23,892 nt of DNA, from NCBI GenBank assembly GCA_964605235.1, contig CAZSBB010000058.1, positions 1 to 23,892 on the forward strand. The letters are read 5' to 3'. Origin of the DNA: CAZSBB01 sp964605235 (GTDB taxonomy: Bacteria > Planctomycetota > Phycisphaerae > Phycisphaerales > Phycisphaeraceae). Both the position numbers and the translations under genes were made by a program. The notes below the pieces were generated by a model. That model saw only the letters and a list, made by a program, of their open reading frames with translations. It made no database searches and was not told the DNA's origin. Position 1 is the stretch's first letter. Each line of letters opens with the position of its first letter. Of the stretch, positions 13,377 to 20,797 are shown one piece after another.

Positions 13377-14291
13377 TCACGCCGCCGAGCGGCGCGGGGA
13401 AGGTTCGTCGTCGTTGGCGTCCTCATCATCATCGATGTCTTCGTCATCATCCCCGGCTTCATCCTCGAGTTCGTCTGCCAACTCGTCCTCGGCTTCGTCA
13501 AGCTCGTCAGCTTCGTCGAGTTCTTCTTCATCCAACTCGTCAGCGGCACCCTCCAACTCGTCCGCATCCCCGGCTTCGTCAACTTCTTCCGCGTCGTCCG
13601 CTTCCGCTTCGTCCTCATCCAACTCCGCCACCAGCAGGTCCTCGGCGATCGCCTGATCGAACTCGGCGTCCAGCGCCTCCGTGGGCATGTTGGGGTCCAG
13701 ATCGTGGTAGCTGTGCGTCGCCCGCGCGGGGGTGCGTTCCTCGCGCGGCCAGACCAGGCCCAGGTACACGATCACCAGGCCCAGGGACAGCCCCACCGGG
13801 CGCAGGTCGCCGATGGTCAGCCGCATCAGCAGCGTGTCGGGGGCGGGCGGGGGCGGGGGGACATCCAGAGCGGTGGGAATGTGCGTCGAGAGCAGGGTTT
13901 CCACCGGCAACGGCGGGGCCGCCACCGCGCTGGGGGCGGCGAGGTTCCGTTGCAGGGACACCGTGGACCAGTCGGGCGTCAGCGGCTGGACCGGCAGCAG
14001 CAGGTCAGCATCAGTGGGCTTGAGCCGCAGGTGATAGAACGCCAACCGCTGGAGCAGGATGGGGTCGCGCTGCACGATGGCTTCGTGGAAGCGCTGGTAA
14101 TCCCGGTCCAGTTGCGCCAGCCGGTCGGCCTGCTGGCGCATCAGGTTCAGACGCCATTGGAGCTGTTGATTTTCCTGCCAGACGGGAAAGAGCAGGCACG
14201 CCCCCAGCACCGCCAGGCCGGCGGCCATCATCAACCAGCCGGGCAGGGCGTTGAAAAACACAGCAACAGGATGAGCGCGCACAGCAGCCAT
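13377..14291 (-). CDS. Two-TM protein with long acidic C-terminal tail
   Basis: A 304-residue membrane protein I do not recognise. TM1 is at about 16-37 (FLxxx...LAVLGACLLFPVW region). A helical, coiled-coil-like stretch follows (38-83, NQQLQWRLNLMRQQADRLAQLDRDYQRFHE), then a Pro-rich linker, and TM2 at about 165-181 (VGLSLGLVIVYLGLVW). The last hundred residues (203-296) are almost all Asp, Glu, Ala and Leu in imperfect DELDEA repeats. TM1 then the loop suggest the coiled coil lies outside the cytoplasm and the acidic tail inside, if the N-terminus is cytoplasmic. No Shine-Dalgarno is visible at ATG 14291. It is divergent from miaB. The heptad-like loop recalls FtsB/FtsL-type proteins only loosely. 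Confidence 0.75.
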   Translation of the reverse strand: MAAVRAHPVAVFFNALPGWLMMAAGLAVLGACLLFPVWQENQQLQWRLNLMRQQADRLAQLDRDYQRFHEAIVQRDPILLQRLAFYHLRLKPTDADLLLPVQPLTPDWSTVSLQRNLAAPSAVAAPPLPVETLLSTHIPTALDVPPPPPAPDTLLMRLTIGDLRPVGLSLGLVIVYLGLVWPREERTPARATHSYHDLDPNMPTEALDAEFDQAIAEDLLVAELDEDEAEADDAEEVDEAGDADELEGAADELDEEELDEADELDEAEDELADELEDEAGDDDEDIDDDEDANDDEPSPRRSAA

Positions 14292-14367
14292 GACAGTTAA
14301 AGGGGTTTATCGACCGAGAGGGGAAGTTTCCGACAAAACCGACGAGCAAGGCCGGCGTCGTACCGCA

Positions 14368-14390
14368 GCGTGAGCCACGCTCCGTATAAT
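14368..14390 (+). promoter_or_regulatory. miaB promoter with TATAAT and upstream inverted repeat
   Basis: A perfect TATAAT at 14385-14390 ends 10 nt before ATG 14401, with no Shine-Dalgarno between. Directly upstream, GCGTG-AGC-CACGC (14368-14380) is a perfect inverted repeat, placed where a regulator would block or recruit polymerase. No -35 consensus is seen at 16-18 bp. Confidence 0.6.
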
Positions 14391-14400
14391 GTCCCACCCC

Positions 14401-16110
14401 ATGCCCGCCGCGTCCACTCCACCCCCCGGCAGTTCCCAACGCCATGACTTGGCTTTGCCCGTCGTGAACAGTGATCCTGCGCCGGCGTCCAACGCCCAGT
14501 GCTGCGACCACCCGACCGCTCCCGAAGGCAACGCTGCCGGGGAGACTTCTGTAGCTGGGAACACTTCCGGGGGCAGGGGCGGGCTCAAGGTTTACCTGGA
14601 AACCTTTGGCTGTCAGATGAATGAACTGGATTCCGACCTCGTGCGCAGCCAGTTGCGCGGGCTGGGGTACCAGTTCGTGCCCGACTGGCAGGGGGCGGAC
14701 GTGGTGCTTTACAACACCTGTTCCGTCCGCGAGCACGCCGAGCAGAAGGTTTACAGCCGGATCGGGTTGGTGGGGCTGGAAAAACGCACCCGGCCGGAGC
14801 TGGTGCTGGGCGTCATCGGCTGCATGGCGGAGCGCGAGGGCGACCACATCGTCCGCAAGTATCCGCAGATCGACCTGCTCTGCGGCCCCGGTGAGCTGGA
14901 TAAAGTCCCCCTGCTGATCGACAACGTCGTCCGCACCGGGCGCGCGCAGCGTGGCGGCATCAAGGGCGCCCAGCTCGCGCTCCAGGGCAACACCCATCGG
15001 CGTTCCTCCACCCTCGCCGCTGCCGAAGACCAACTGGAAATGCTCGACCTGGCGCGCTCCTTCAGCCCCGACGAGCACAACGGCTGCGCCTATGTCCGCA
15101 TCACACGCGGGTGCAACAAGTTCTGCACCTACTGCGTCGTGCCCAATACGCGCGGCGCGGAAGTGCATCGTCCGCCGCAGAACATTATTGAGGAATGCCA
15201 GCGCCTGGTGGACGCCGGCGTGGTGGAGATCACCCTGCTGGGGCAGACCGTCAATCACTATCACTTCGACCACGGCGCGGCCGTGAGCATCGGCGGGGTG
15301 CTGCAACCGCAGATCGGCAGCGTCATCGGCAAGGCGGGCATCCGCGACCACGCCCAGCGCCGCGTCACCACCTTCGCCCAGTTGCTTCACGACATCCACG
15401 AACAGGTACCCGGCCTGCAGCGCCTGCGCTTCGTCACCAACTTCCCCCGCGACTTCGGCGACGACATCCTGCACATCATGCGCGATTGCCCGCGCATCTG
15501 CCGCTATCTCCACCTGCCCGTGCAGTCCGGCTCCAACCGCATTCTGCAACTGATGAACCGCGATTACACCGTCGAAAGCTACTTCGACCTGCTCATGCGC
15601 GTGCGCACCATCCTGCCCGATGTGGAGCTGGCGTCGGACCTCATCTGCGGCTTCCCCAGCGAAACCGAAGACGACCACCGCGCCACGGCTGCCCTGCTCG
15701 AACAGGCGCGGTTCAAGAACTGCTTCATCTTCAAATACTCGCCCCGCCCCGGCACCGCCGCGATCGACCGCTTTGTGGATGACGTGCCGGAGGTGGACAA
15801 GAAACGCCGGAACAATGAACTGCTCGCCATTCAAGCCCGCGCCAGTGCTGCGGTGCATCAGGGCTACGTCGGCAAACAGGTGCGCGTGTTTGTCGAGTCG
15901 ATCAGCCAGAAAGCCCGCAAGAGCGCCAACAGCGCCGACCCCGCGGTGACGCTCGCCTGGCAGCCGGCGGTGGAAGTGACGCAACTGTCGGGCCGCACGC
16001 CCGGCGACCTGATCGTGATGTTTGAAGCCAGCGAAAAGCTCATCGGCAAAATCGTGGATGTGCGCATCACCCGGGCGGCGCCGCTGACGCTGTTTGGCGA
16101 ACTGGTGTGA
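14401..16110 (+). CDS. miaB: tRNA-2-methylthio-N6-dimethylallyladenosine synthase
   Basis: A 569-residue radical-SAM methylthiotransferase that adds the 2-methylthio group to i6A37 of tRNAs reading UNN codons. The N-terminal UPF0004 domain has FGCQMNELDS (C71), YNTCSVREHAEQK (C107) and GCMAERE (C141), ligands of the second [4Fe-4S] cluster. The radical-SAM triad is CNKFCTYC (C238, C242, C245). A TRAM domain ends the protein. The order and NTCSVRE favour MiaB over MtaB or RimO. There is a 60-residue Pro/Ala-rich N-terminal extension and an insertion of about 40 residues after LLGQTVNHYHFD. The ATG at 14401 is preferred to 14389, because the latter lies inside the TATAAT box. Confidence 0.93.
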   Translation: MPAASTPPPGSSQRHDLALPVVNSDPAPASNAQCCDHPTAPEGNAAGETSVAGNTSGGRGGLKVYLETFGCQMNELDSDLVRSQLRGLGYQFVPDWQGADVVLYNTCSVREHAEQKVYSRIGLVGLEKRTRPELVLGVIGCMAEREGDHIVRKYPQIDLLCGPGELDKVPLLIDNVVRTGRAQRGGIKGAQLALQGNTHRRSSTLAAAEDQLEMLDLARSFSPDEHNGCAYVRITRGCNKFCTYCVVPNTRGAEVHRPPQNIIEECQRLVDAGVVEITLLGQTVNHYHFDHGAAVSIGGVLQPQIGSVIGKAGIRDHAQRRVTTFAQLLHDIHEQVPGLQRLRFVTNFPRDFGDDILHIMRDCPRICRYLHLPVQSGSNRILQLMNRDYTVESYFDLLMRVRTILPDVELASDLICGFPSETEDDHRATAALLEQARFKNCFIFKYSPRPGTAAIDRFVDDVPEVDKKRRNNELLAIQARASAAVHQGYVGKQVRVFVESISQKARKSANSADPAVTLAWQPAVEVTQLSGRTPGDLIVMFEASEKLIGKIVDVRITRAAPLTLFGELV

Positions 16111-16190
16111 AGCGGCATGAGCGCTGCCTGAGGTTTCCCGCCGACGTCAATTGGTTATGCTGACACGCGCGCTGGAATGGAAAACACTCA

Positions 16191-16223
16191 ACCTTCCGGA
16201 AGGTAACTTCCGAGGGACTTCCG
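16191..16223 (+). promoter_or_regulatory. Palindrome and TTCCG repeats in the leader of the tRNA-binding gene
   Basis: ACCTTCCGGAAGGT (16191-16204) is a perfect 14-bp palindrome, followed by two more TTCCG copies (16208, 16219). It ends about 5 bp before the ribosome binding site AAGGAG. A TAnnnT box TATGCT at 16156-16161 could drive a leader carrying this structure. Function unknown. Confidence 0.35.
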
Positions 16224-16241
16224 GGGCAAGGAGATTGCATA

Positions 16242-16595
16242 ATGTCGACTGCCAAGCCGCAGATTACGTATGACGATTTCGCCAAGCTGGAGCTGCGTGT
16301 GGCGACGGTGCTCGCCGCCGAGCCGCACCCCAACGCCGATCGGCTGCTGAAGCTGCAAATCGACCTGGGCGCCGAGCAGCGGCAGATTTGTGCGGGCGTC
16401 AAGCAGTATTGCACGCCCGAGTCGCTGGTGGGCAAGCAGATTATTGTGGTCGCCAACCTCGCGCCGCGCGTGATCCGAGGCGAAGCCAGCAACGGCATGA
16501 TGCTCGCCGCCAGCCACCTCGACGGCGAGCAGGCCATCGACGTGATCCCGCTGACCCCCAGCAAACCGCTGCCCGCCGGCTCCCCGGTGAGCTAA
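16242..16595 (+). CDS. Stand-alone EMAPII-like tRNA-binding protein (MetG C-terminal domain type)
   Basis: A 117-residue OB-fold protein matching the tRNA-binding domain found at the C-terminus of methionyl-tRNA synthetase and in CsaA, YgjH and Arc1p. Typical stretches are YDDFAKLELRVATVLAAEPHPNADRLLKLQIDLG, QICAGVKQYCTPESLVGKQIIVVANLAPRVIRG and SNGMMLAAS. It may act in trans with a MetRS that lacks this domain. AAGGAG lies 8 nt before the ATG. It follows miaB by 131 bp, so both are tRNA genes in one stretch, but its own promoter is possible. Confidence 0.92.
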   Translation: MSTAKPQITYDDFAKLELRVATVLAAEPHPNADRLLKLQIDLGAEQRQICAGVKQYCTPESLVGKQIIVVANLAPRVIRGEASNGMMLAASHLDGEQAIDVIPLTPSKPLPAGSPVS

Positions 16596-16650
16596 CCCCC
16601 CCCCGGAATCCCGGCCCCCGGAAGTTCCCCCCAGAACCCGGCCCCCCGGT
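16596..16650 (+). repeat. CCCCGGAA low-complexity tract after a stop codon
   Basis: C-rich sequence with repeated CCCGG and CCCGGAA units directly after the tRNA-binding gene. It parallels the tract at 4856 and likewise comes about 20 bp before a REP-like palindrome. Confidence 0.5.
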
Positions 16651-16669
16651 TGCGTGCTGGTTATCCCAC

Positions 16670-16698
16670 TTAGCCCCGGGTCAATGACCCGGGGCTAA
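16670..16698. repeat. REP-like palindrome, copy E (perfect 14-bp arms)
   Basis: TTAGCCCCGGGTCA (16670-16683), one central A, TGACCCGGGGCTAA (16685-16698). Same outer arm as copies A-D but with a different centre (TCA/TGA in place of CAGAG). There is no T tract, so it is not a standard terminator, although it lies between two genes. Confidence 0.85.
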
Positions 16699-16735
16699 AT
16701 GACCCAACCGTTCGCTTACGTCACTGGTGCCGCGC

Positions 16736-18670
16736 ATGCCCATCCGCCGCCATGTTGGGTTGGTGATCGCACTGTTGATGATGTCAGTGTCTCCGCGCCT
16801 CGCGCTGGCGCAAGCCGACTGGCCCCAATGGCGCGGCAACGGCACCGGCGTCGCGCTCGACGCCGACGCGCCGCTGCACTGGGACGGCGACCACGGCATC
16901 GCCTGGGTCACGCGCATTCCGGGGCGCGGCGTCAGCTCGCCCATCGTCTGGCGCGACCTGGTGATCGTGACCAGCAGCATCGAAGACGGCGCCCGTCGGC
17001 TGGTCATCGCCCTCGACGCCCACACCGGCGAGTTGCGCTGGCAGACGCCGCTGGAAGCCCTGGCGACCCCCACCTATCCCCGCACCGGGCATGCCGCGCC
17101 GACGCCCGCCGGCGATGAGCAGCGGCTGTATGTGTTTTTCGACAACCCCGGACTGGCTGCCCTCGATGCTGACGGCCATGTGCTCTGGCAGCGCGAGCTG
17201 GGGCCGTTCAAGGACAGCTACAACCGTGCGTCGTCGCCGGTGCTCGTGGACGACTGCGTGGTGCTCAACCTCACCCATCGCGGCCCGAGCCGTCTGCTGG
17301 CGGTGGTGGGCGCGACCGGCGAAACCCGCTGGGAAACCGAGCTGCCCAAAGGTCACAACTACGCCACCCCGCTGCTGGCGACGCTGGCGGATGGGTCGCG
17401 CCAACTGGTGCTCAACGGCCCGGTGGTGCTGGGGTTTGATGCGGGCACCGGCGCGCAGCGCTGGTCGTGTCGCGGCATGCGCGAAGCGGTCAATCCCTCG
17501 GCGGCGATGCTGGGCGATCTCGTCTGCGCCAGCTCGGGTCGCAATGGTCCAACGCTGCTGATCGATCCCACGGGCGAAGGTGACATCACCGCCAGCCATG
17601 TGCGGGCAAGCGTGCCGACCGGTGGGCCGTATGTCCCTTCGCCAGCGGCGTGGGGGCGGTGGGCGCTGATCCCAGGTGACGACGGCCGCCTGCTGGTGCT
17701 CAACAGCGCCGGCGAAGTGACGCTGCGCGACCGCATCGACGCGCGCTTCAGCGCTTCGCCACTGGTGGCGGGTGCGCGGGTGTACTGGCTGGACGAGACG
17801 GCGCGGATGTACGTGCTGGACCGTGCAGCGCTGGAGCAGTCGCCGGCGAAGCTGGTGGTGCTGGCGGAAAACGCATTGCCTGAGGAGGACGAAACGCTCG
17901 CTTCGCCGGCGCTGGCGCACGGTCGGCTGTACGTGCGCACCGCCAAGCAGGTGTACTGCATCGTCGGCGCTGACCTCCAGAAGGATTCGCCGACCCGTCC
18001 CCGGCCCCAGCGCGACCTGCCCGATGATGTGGCGAAGCTGCGTGAGCTGTATCTGGCGCAGCCGCTGGGCGAATTTGCCGACACCCCGCTGCGCCTGGCG
18101 ATGGTGGAGAAGCTCGCTGGATTGCATGATGACGCGGACCTGCCCGCCATCATTGAATTGCTGACGACGATGATCGAAAAGGATGGCCACTGGGATGTTT
18201 CCGAAGCCGCGATGCGCGAGCTGGGGCAGCGCGGCCCGGCCGCGCAGTCGGCGTTGACCCAACTGCTGACCACCAAGCGGGAAGCGTTTTTCAAAGCCGC
18301 CGCCGCCGAGGCGCTGGGCGCGGTGGGCGATGCGTCAGCGGTTGTCGCGTTGCGCGAGGAATGGCCGAAGAATAAACGTCAGCCGCAGGTGCGCGCCACC
18401 TGTTCCCAGGCTTTGGGACAGTTGGCGCAGCGCTGGCCCGCCCAGGGAGCAGCGGTGGGCGTGGAGTTGATTGCGCTACTGGGGGACAGCGATCCGACGG
18501 TGCGTCATGCGGCTGCGCTGGCGCTGCTAATCAACAAGGAAAACCTGGGCGACCAGGCCGATCCCGCGCGGGCGGCGCTGACCACCGCGACCACCGACGC
18601 CAGTGAACTGGTGGCGTCGGCGGCCCGACAGGCGCTGCGCCGTTGGCCGGCGGAACCAGCCGCCAACTAA
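16736..18670 (+). CDS. Secreted PQQ-like beta-propeller protein with C-terminal HEAT repeats
   Basis: A 644-residue exported protein. The signal peptide runs 1-25 or 1-27 (core VGLVIALLMMSVS, cleavage at LALA/AQA). The mature part opens with DWPQWRG (28-34), a hallmark of planctomycete PQQ-propeller proteins. Propeller blades with LDAHTGELRWQ, LDADGHVLWQ and GATGETRWE turns continue to about 425. Then come alpha-helical HEAT-like repeats (about 440-640), for example AAQSALTQLL, AEALGAVGDASAVVALREEW and GDSDPTVRHAAALALL. No dehydrogenase residues are seen, so it is probably a scaffold or binding protein. The start is uncertain: ATG 16736 and GTG 16727 both lack a Shine-Dalgarno; 16736 gives the more normal signal peptide. 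Confidence 0.85.
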   Translation: MPIRRHVGLVIALLMMSVSPRLALAQADWPQWRGNGTGVALDADAPLHWDGDHGIAWVTRIPGRGVSSPIVWRDLVIVTSSIEDGARRLVIALDAHTGELRWQTPLEALATPTYPRTGHAAPTPAGDEQRLYVFFDNPGLAALDADGHVLWQRELGPFKDSYNRASSPVLVDDCVVLNLTHRGPSRLLAVVGATGETRWETELPKGHNYATPLLATLADGSRQLVLNGPVVLGFDAGTGAQRWSCRGMREAVNPSAAMLGDLVCASSGRNGPTLLIDPTGEGDITASHVRASVPTGGPYVPSPAAWGRWALIPGDDGRLLVLNSAGEVTLRDRIDARFSASPLVAGARVYWLDETARMYVLDRAALEQSPAKLVVLAENALPEEDETLASPALAHGRLYVRTAKQVYCIVGADLQKDSPTRPRPQRDLPDDVAKLRELYLAQPLGEFADTPLRLAMVEKLAGLHDDADLPAIIELLTTMIEKDGHWDVSEAAMRELGQRGPAAQSALTQLLTTKREAFFKAAAAEALGAVGDASAVVALREEWPKNKRQPQVRATCSQALGQLAQRWPAQGAAVGVELIALLGDSDPTVRHAAALALLINKENLGDQADPARAALTTATTDASELVASAARQALRRWPAEPAAN

Positions 18671-18721
18671 ACCAGGTCCACGACATCCAGACCACTGGGC
18701 GCCATCAGGGACCATGCGGCT

Positions 18722-18750
18722 TTGACCCCGCGCGCCCTGCTTCGTAGCAT
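18722..18750 (+). promoter_or_regulatory. Sigma-70-type promoter for the hydroxyacid dehydrogenase gene
   Basis: TTGACC (18722-18727, 5 of 6 with consensus), a 17-bp spacer, then TAGCAT (18745-18750, 4 of 6). Transcription from about 18757 would give a leader of roughly 53 nt before ATG 18810. Confidence 0.6.
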
Positions 18751-18809
18751 CGCCGTCGAATGTGATTTGCCGCTCATTCCCCGGGGCGGATACCCCCAAG
18801 GAAAATGTC

Positions 18810-19775
18810 ATGGAACCGATGCGCGTGCTGTGTCTGTGGGATGTGTCGTTCTGCCCGTGGACGCTCGACAAGCTGCGGCAAGTGGCGCAGGTGGATGTGA
18901 TCTATCCGCCCAACCGCGCCCAGGTGCTGGAAATCATCGGCCAATATGACGCCTACCTCGCCTCGCTGTATGTCCAGTGCGACCGCGAACTGCTCGAGCG
19001 CGCCACTAAGCTCAAGGTCGTCGCCACGCCCAGCACGGGGCTGGACCATCTGGACCTGCCGGCGCTGCAAGAGCGCGGCATCGAGATGCAGTGCATCAAG
19101 ACGGACTTCGGCCTGCTCGACCGCGTGACCGCCACCGCCGAGATGGCGTGGACCCTCATGCTCGCGGCGGCGCGCAAGCTGCCCATGGCGCACCAGGCGG
19201 CGCTGCAGGGCGACTGGGCGCGCGACCGCTTCCGCGGAAGGCAACTCTCCGGCCAGACGCTGGGCATCCTGGGCGTCGGTCGGCTGGGGCGCATGATGGC
19301 GGAATATGGCCAGGGCTTTCGCATGAAGGTCATCGGCTGCGACACCGCCCCGCGCTTCATCGTGCCCGGCGTTGAGTATGTCAGCTTCGACGAACTGCTC
19401 GCCCGGTCGGACGTGCTGAGCATTCACATTCACCTGACGCCGGAGAATCGCCACCTCATCAATGCCGACGTGATCAGCAGGATGAAAGACGGCGCGATCA
19501 TCGTGAACACCAGCCGGGGCGGCATCATCGATGAGGACGCGCTGGCGGCGGCGCTGCGGAAGGGCAAGCTCGGCGGCGCGGGGCTGGACGTCATCGACGG
19601 CGAATGGCGCAGCGATCTGGTGAACCATCCGCTGATCGCCCTGGCGCGGGAAATGGACACCGTGGTCATCAGCCCCCATCTGGGCGGCGGCACCGTCGAA
19701 TCGCAGGCGGCGGCGCACCAGTTTGTCGCCAATCGGCTGGCGGACACGCTCAGCGCGCTGGTCGGGGCCCGCTGA
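18810..19775 (+). CDS. D-2-hydroxyacid dehydrogenase (SerA/phosphoglycerate dehydrogenase-like)
   Basis: A 321-residue NAD-dependent dehydrogenase that interconverts a 2-hydroxyacid and a 2-ketoacid. The Rossmann motif GILGVGRLG has its GxGxxG at 155-160. The catalytic Arg is in NTSRGG (R236), Glu in DVIDGEW (E265) and His in SPHLGGG (H290). Length equals that of the short, ACT-less members. AAGGA lies 7 nt before the ATG at 18810. The next gene, an NAD-dependent epimerase, starts 65 bp later, so the pair may form an operon. D-phosphoglycerate is only one of several possible substrates, and serine synthesis should not be assumed. Confidence 0.9.
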   Translation: MEPMRVLCLWDVSFCPWTLDKLRQVAQVDVIYPPNRAQVLEIIGQYDAYLASLYVQCDRELLERATKLKVVATPSTGLDHLDLPALQERGIEMQCIKTDFGLLDRVTATAEMAWTLMLAAARKLPMAHQAALQGDWARDRFRGRQLSGQTLGILGVGRLGRMMAEYGQGFRMKVIGCDTAPRFIVPGVEYVSFDELLARSDVLSIHIHLTPENRHLINADVISRMKDGAIIVNTSRGGIIDEDALAAALRKGKLGGAGLDVIDGEWRSDLVNHPLIALAREMDTVVISPHLGGGTVESQAAAHQFVANRLADTLSALVGAR

Positions 19776-19840
19776 ACGGCGGCGGGGGAAAAGCATTATC
19801 ATGCGGTCTACGGGCGGATTTTGGCTGGAAGGAAGCGGAC

Positions 19841-20773
19841 ATGAAAGTGTTGGTGACGGGCATGTGTGGACGGCTGGGCCGCGCCTTTACCCAGGCGGCG
19901 TGCGCGGCCGGCCACCAGGTGGTGGGCTTGGACGTGGTGGATTGGCCCACCCAGCGCGGCGCCCAGCCCGCCTCCGCGGAACTGATTCAAGGTTCCTATC
20001 TGGACCGGGACACGCTCAACCGCGTGCTGCCCGGCTGCGACGGCCTGGTGCACGCCGGCGGCCCGCACGGCGGCACGATGGATGACTTCGACACCGCCGA
20101 CTACCTCGACGCCCATGTCGGCGCGGTCGCCCGCCTGCTGGACCTGGGACAGCAACATCAACTGCGTCACGTCGTGCTCTGCAGCACCATGGAAGTGCTC
20201 ATCGGCCGCAAGTGGTCCGCCAGCGGCGCCGCGTTCGTGGATGAGGACACCGCTCCGGCCGTCGACAGCAAATACTCCCTTTGCCGGCGCACCATGGAAG
20301 TCATGGCGGAACAGTACAGCCGCTTCAATCCCGGGCTCTCGATCGCCAGCCTGCGCTTCATGGCGTTCGGCTACGGCGATGACCGGCGGGCGGGGCTGAA
20401 CCTGCTGTCGCGCACCGTGCCCGTGGCGGATGTCGCCAGCGCGGTGCTCGCCGCGCTGACCCATGGCAACCTCAAGGGCGAAGTCTTCAACATCGGGCCC
20501 AAAACACCCATCACCGGCGTGGACATCGGCGCCGCCCTGCACGACCCGGCGGCAGTCCTCGACCGCTACTTCCCCGGCGCCGCGGCGTTCCTCCAGGAGC
20601 GCGGCGTCGCCATCTCCCCCGGCAACTTCTGGCCCATCACCAGCATCCGCAAGGCCCAGCTCATCCTGGGCTGGGAGCCGCAATACTGCTTTGAAACCTG
20701 GCTGCGCGAGCAAGGCTGGACCCCCACTGCCGCCACCGCCATCGCCAATCCGGTCAGTGCCGCGGCCCGCTAA
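19841..20773 (+). CDS. NAD-dependent epimerase/dehydratase family protein with YxxxR
   Basis: A 310-residue extended short-chain dehydrogenase. The N-terminal MKVLVTGMCGRLGRAF carries the nucleotide-binding GxxGxxG. D31 (GLDVV) fits NAD rather than NADP. The active-site Ser is in LCSTMEV (about 115). Where YxxxK is expected the sequence reads Y145-SLC-R149, so the catalytic lysine is replaced by arginine. A usual C-terminal part follows (VFNIGP, then SIRKAQLILGWEPQ). AAGGA lies 7 nt before ATG 19841. Next to a hydroxyacid dehydrogenase and a dipeptidase, a sugar or sugar-acid role is plausible but unproven. Confidence 0.85.
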   Translation: MKVLVTGMCGRLGRAFTQAACAAGHQVVGLDVVDWPTQRGAQPASAELIQGSYLDRDTLNRVLPGCDGLVHAGGPHGGTMDDFDTADYLDAHVGAVARLLDLGQQHQLRHVVLCSTMEVLIGRKWSASGAAFVDEDTAPAVDSKYSLCRRTMEVMAEQYSRFNPGLSIASLRFMAFGYGDDRRAGLNLLSRTVPVADVASAVLAALTHGNLKGEVFNIGPKTPITGVDIGAALHDPAAVLDRYFPGAAAFLQERGVAISPGNFWPITSIRKAQLILGWEPQYCFETWLREQGWTPTAATAIANPVSAAAR

Positions 20774-20797
20774 GCAACAATCTCACCGCAGGCTCCA

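Noticed and set aside
13366..13656. Plus-strand Ser-rich frame
   Set aside because: Antisense to the acidic tail; GAC/GAG codons read as TCN/AGC serines on the other strand.
14011..15984. 657-codon minus-strand open frame
   Set aside because: Antisense to miaB, which has all cluster cysteines and family motifs.
16670..16698. Rho-independent terminator at REP copy E
   Set aside because: The stem is strong but neither strand has a T tract after it.
16784..18262. 492-codon minus-strand open frame
   Set aside because: Antisense to the PQQ/HEAT gene; no recognisable domain.
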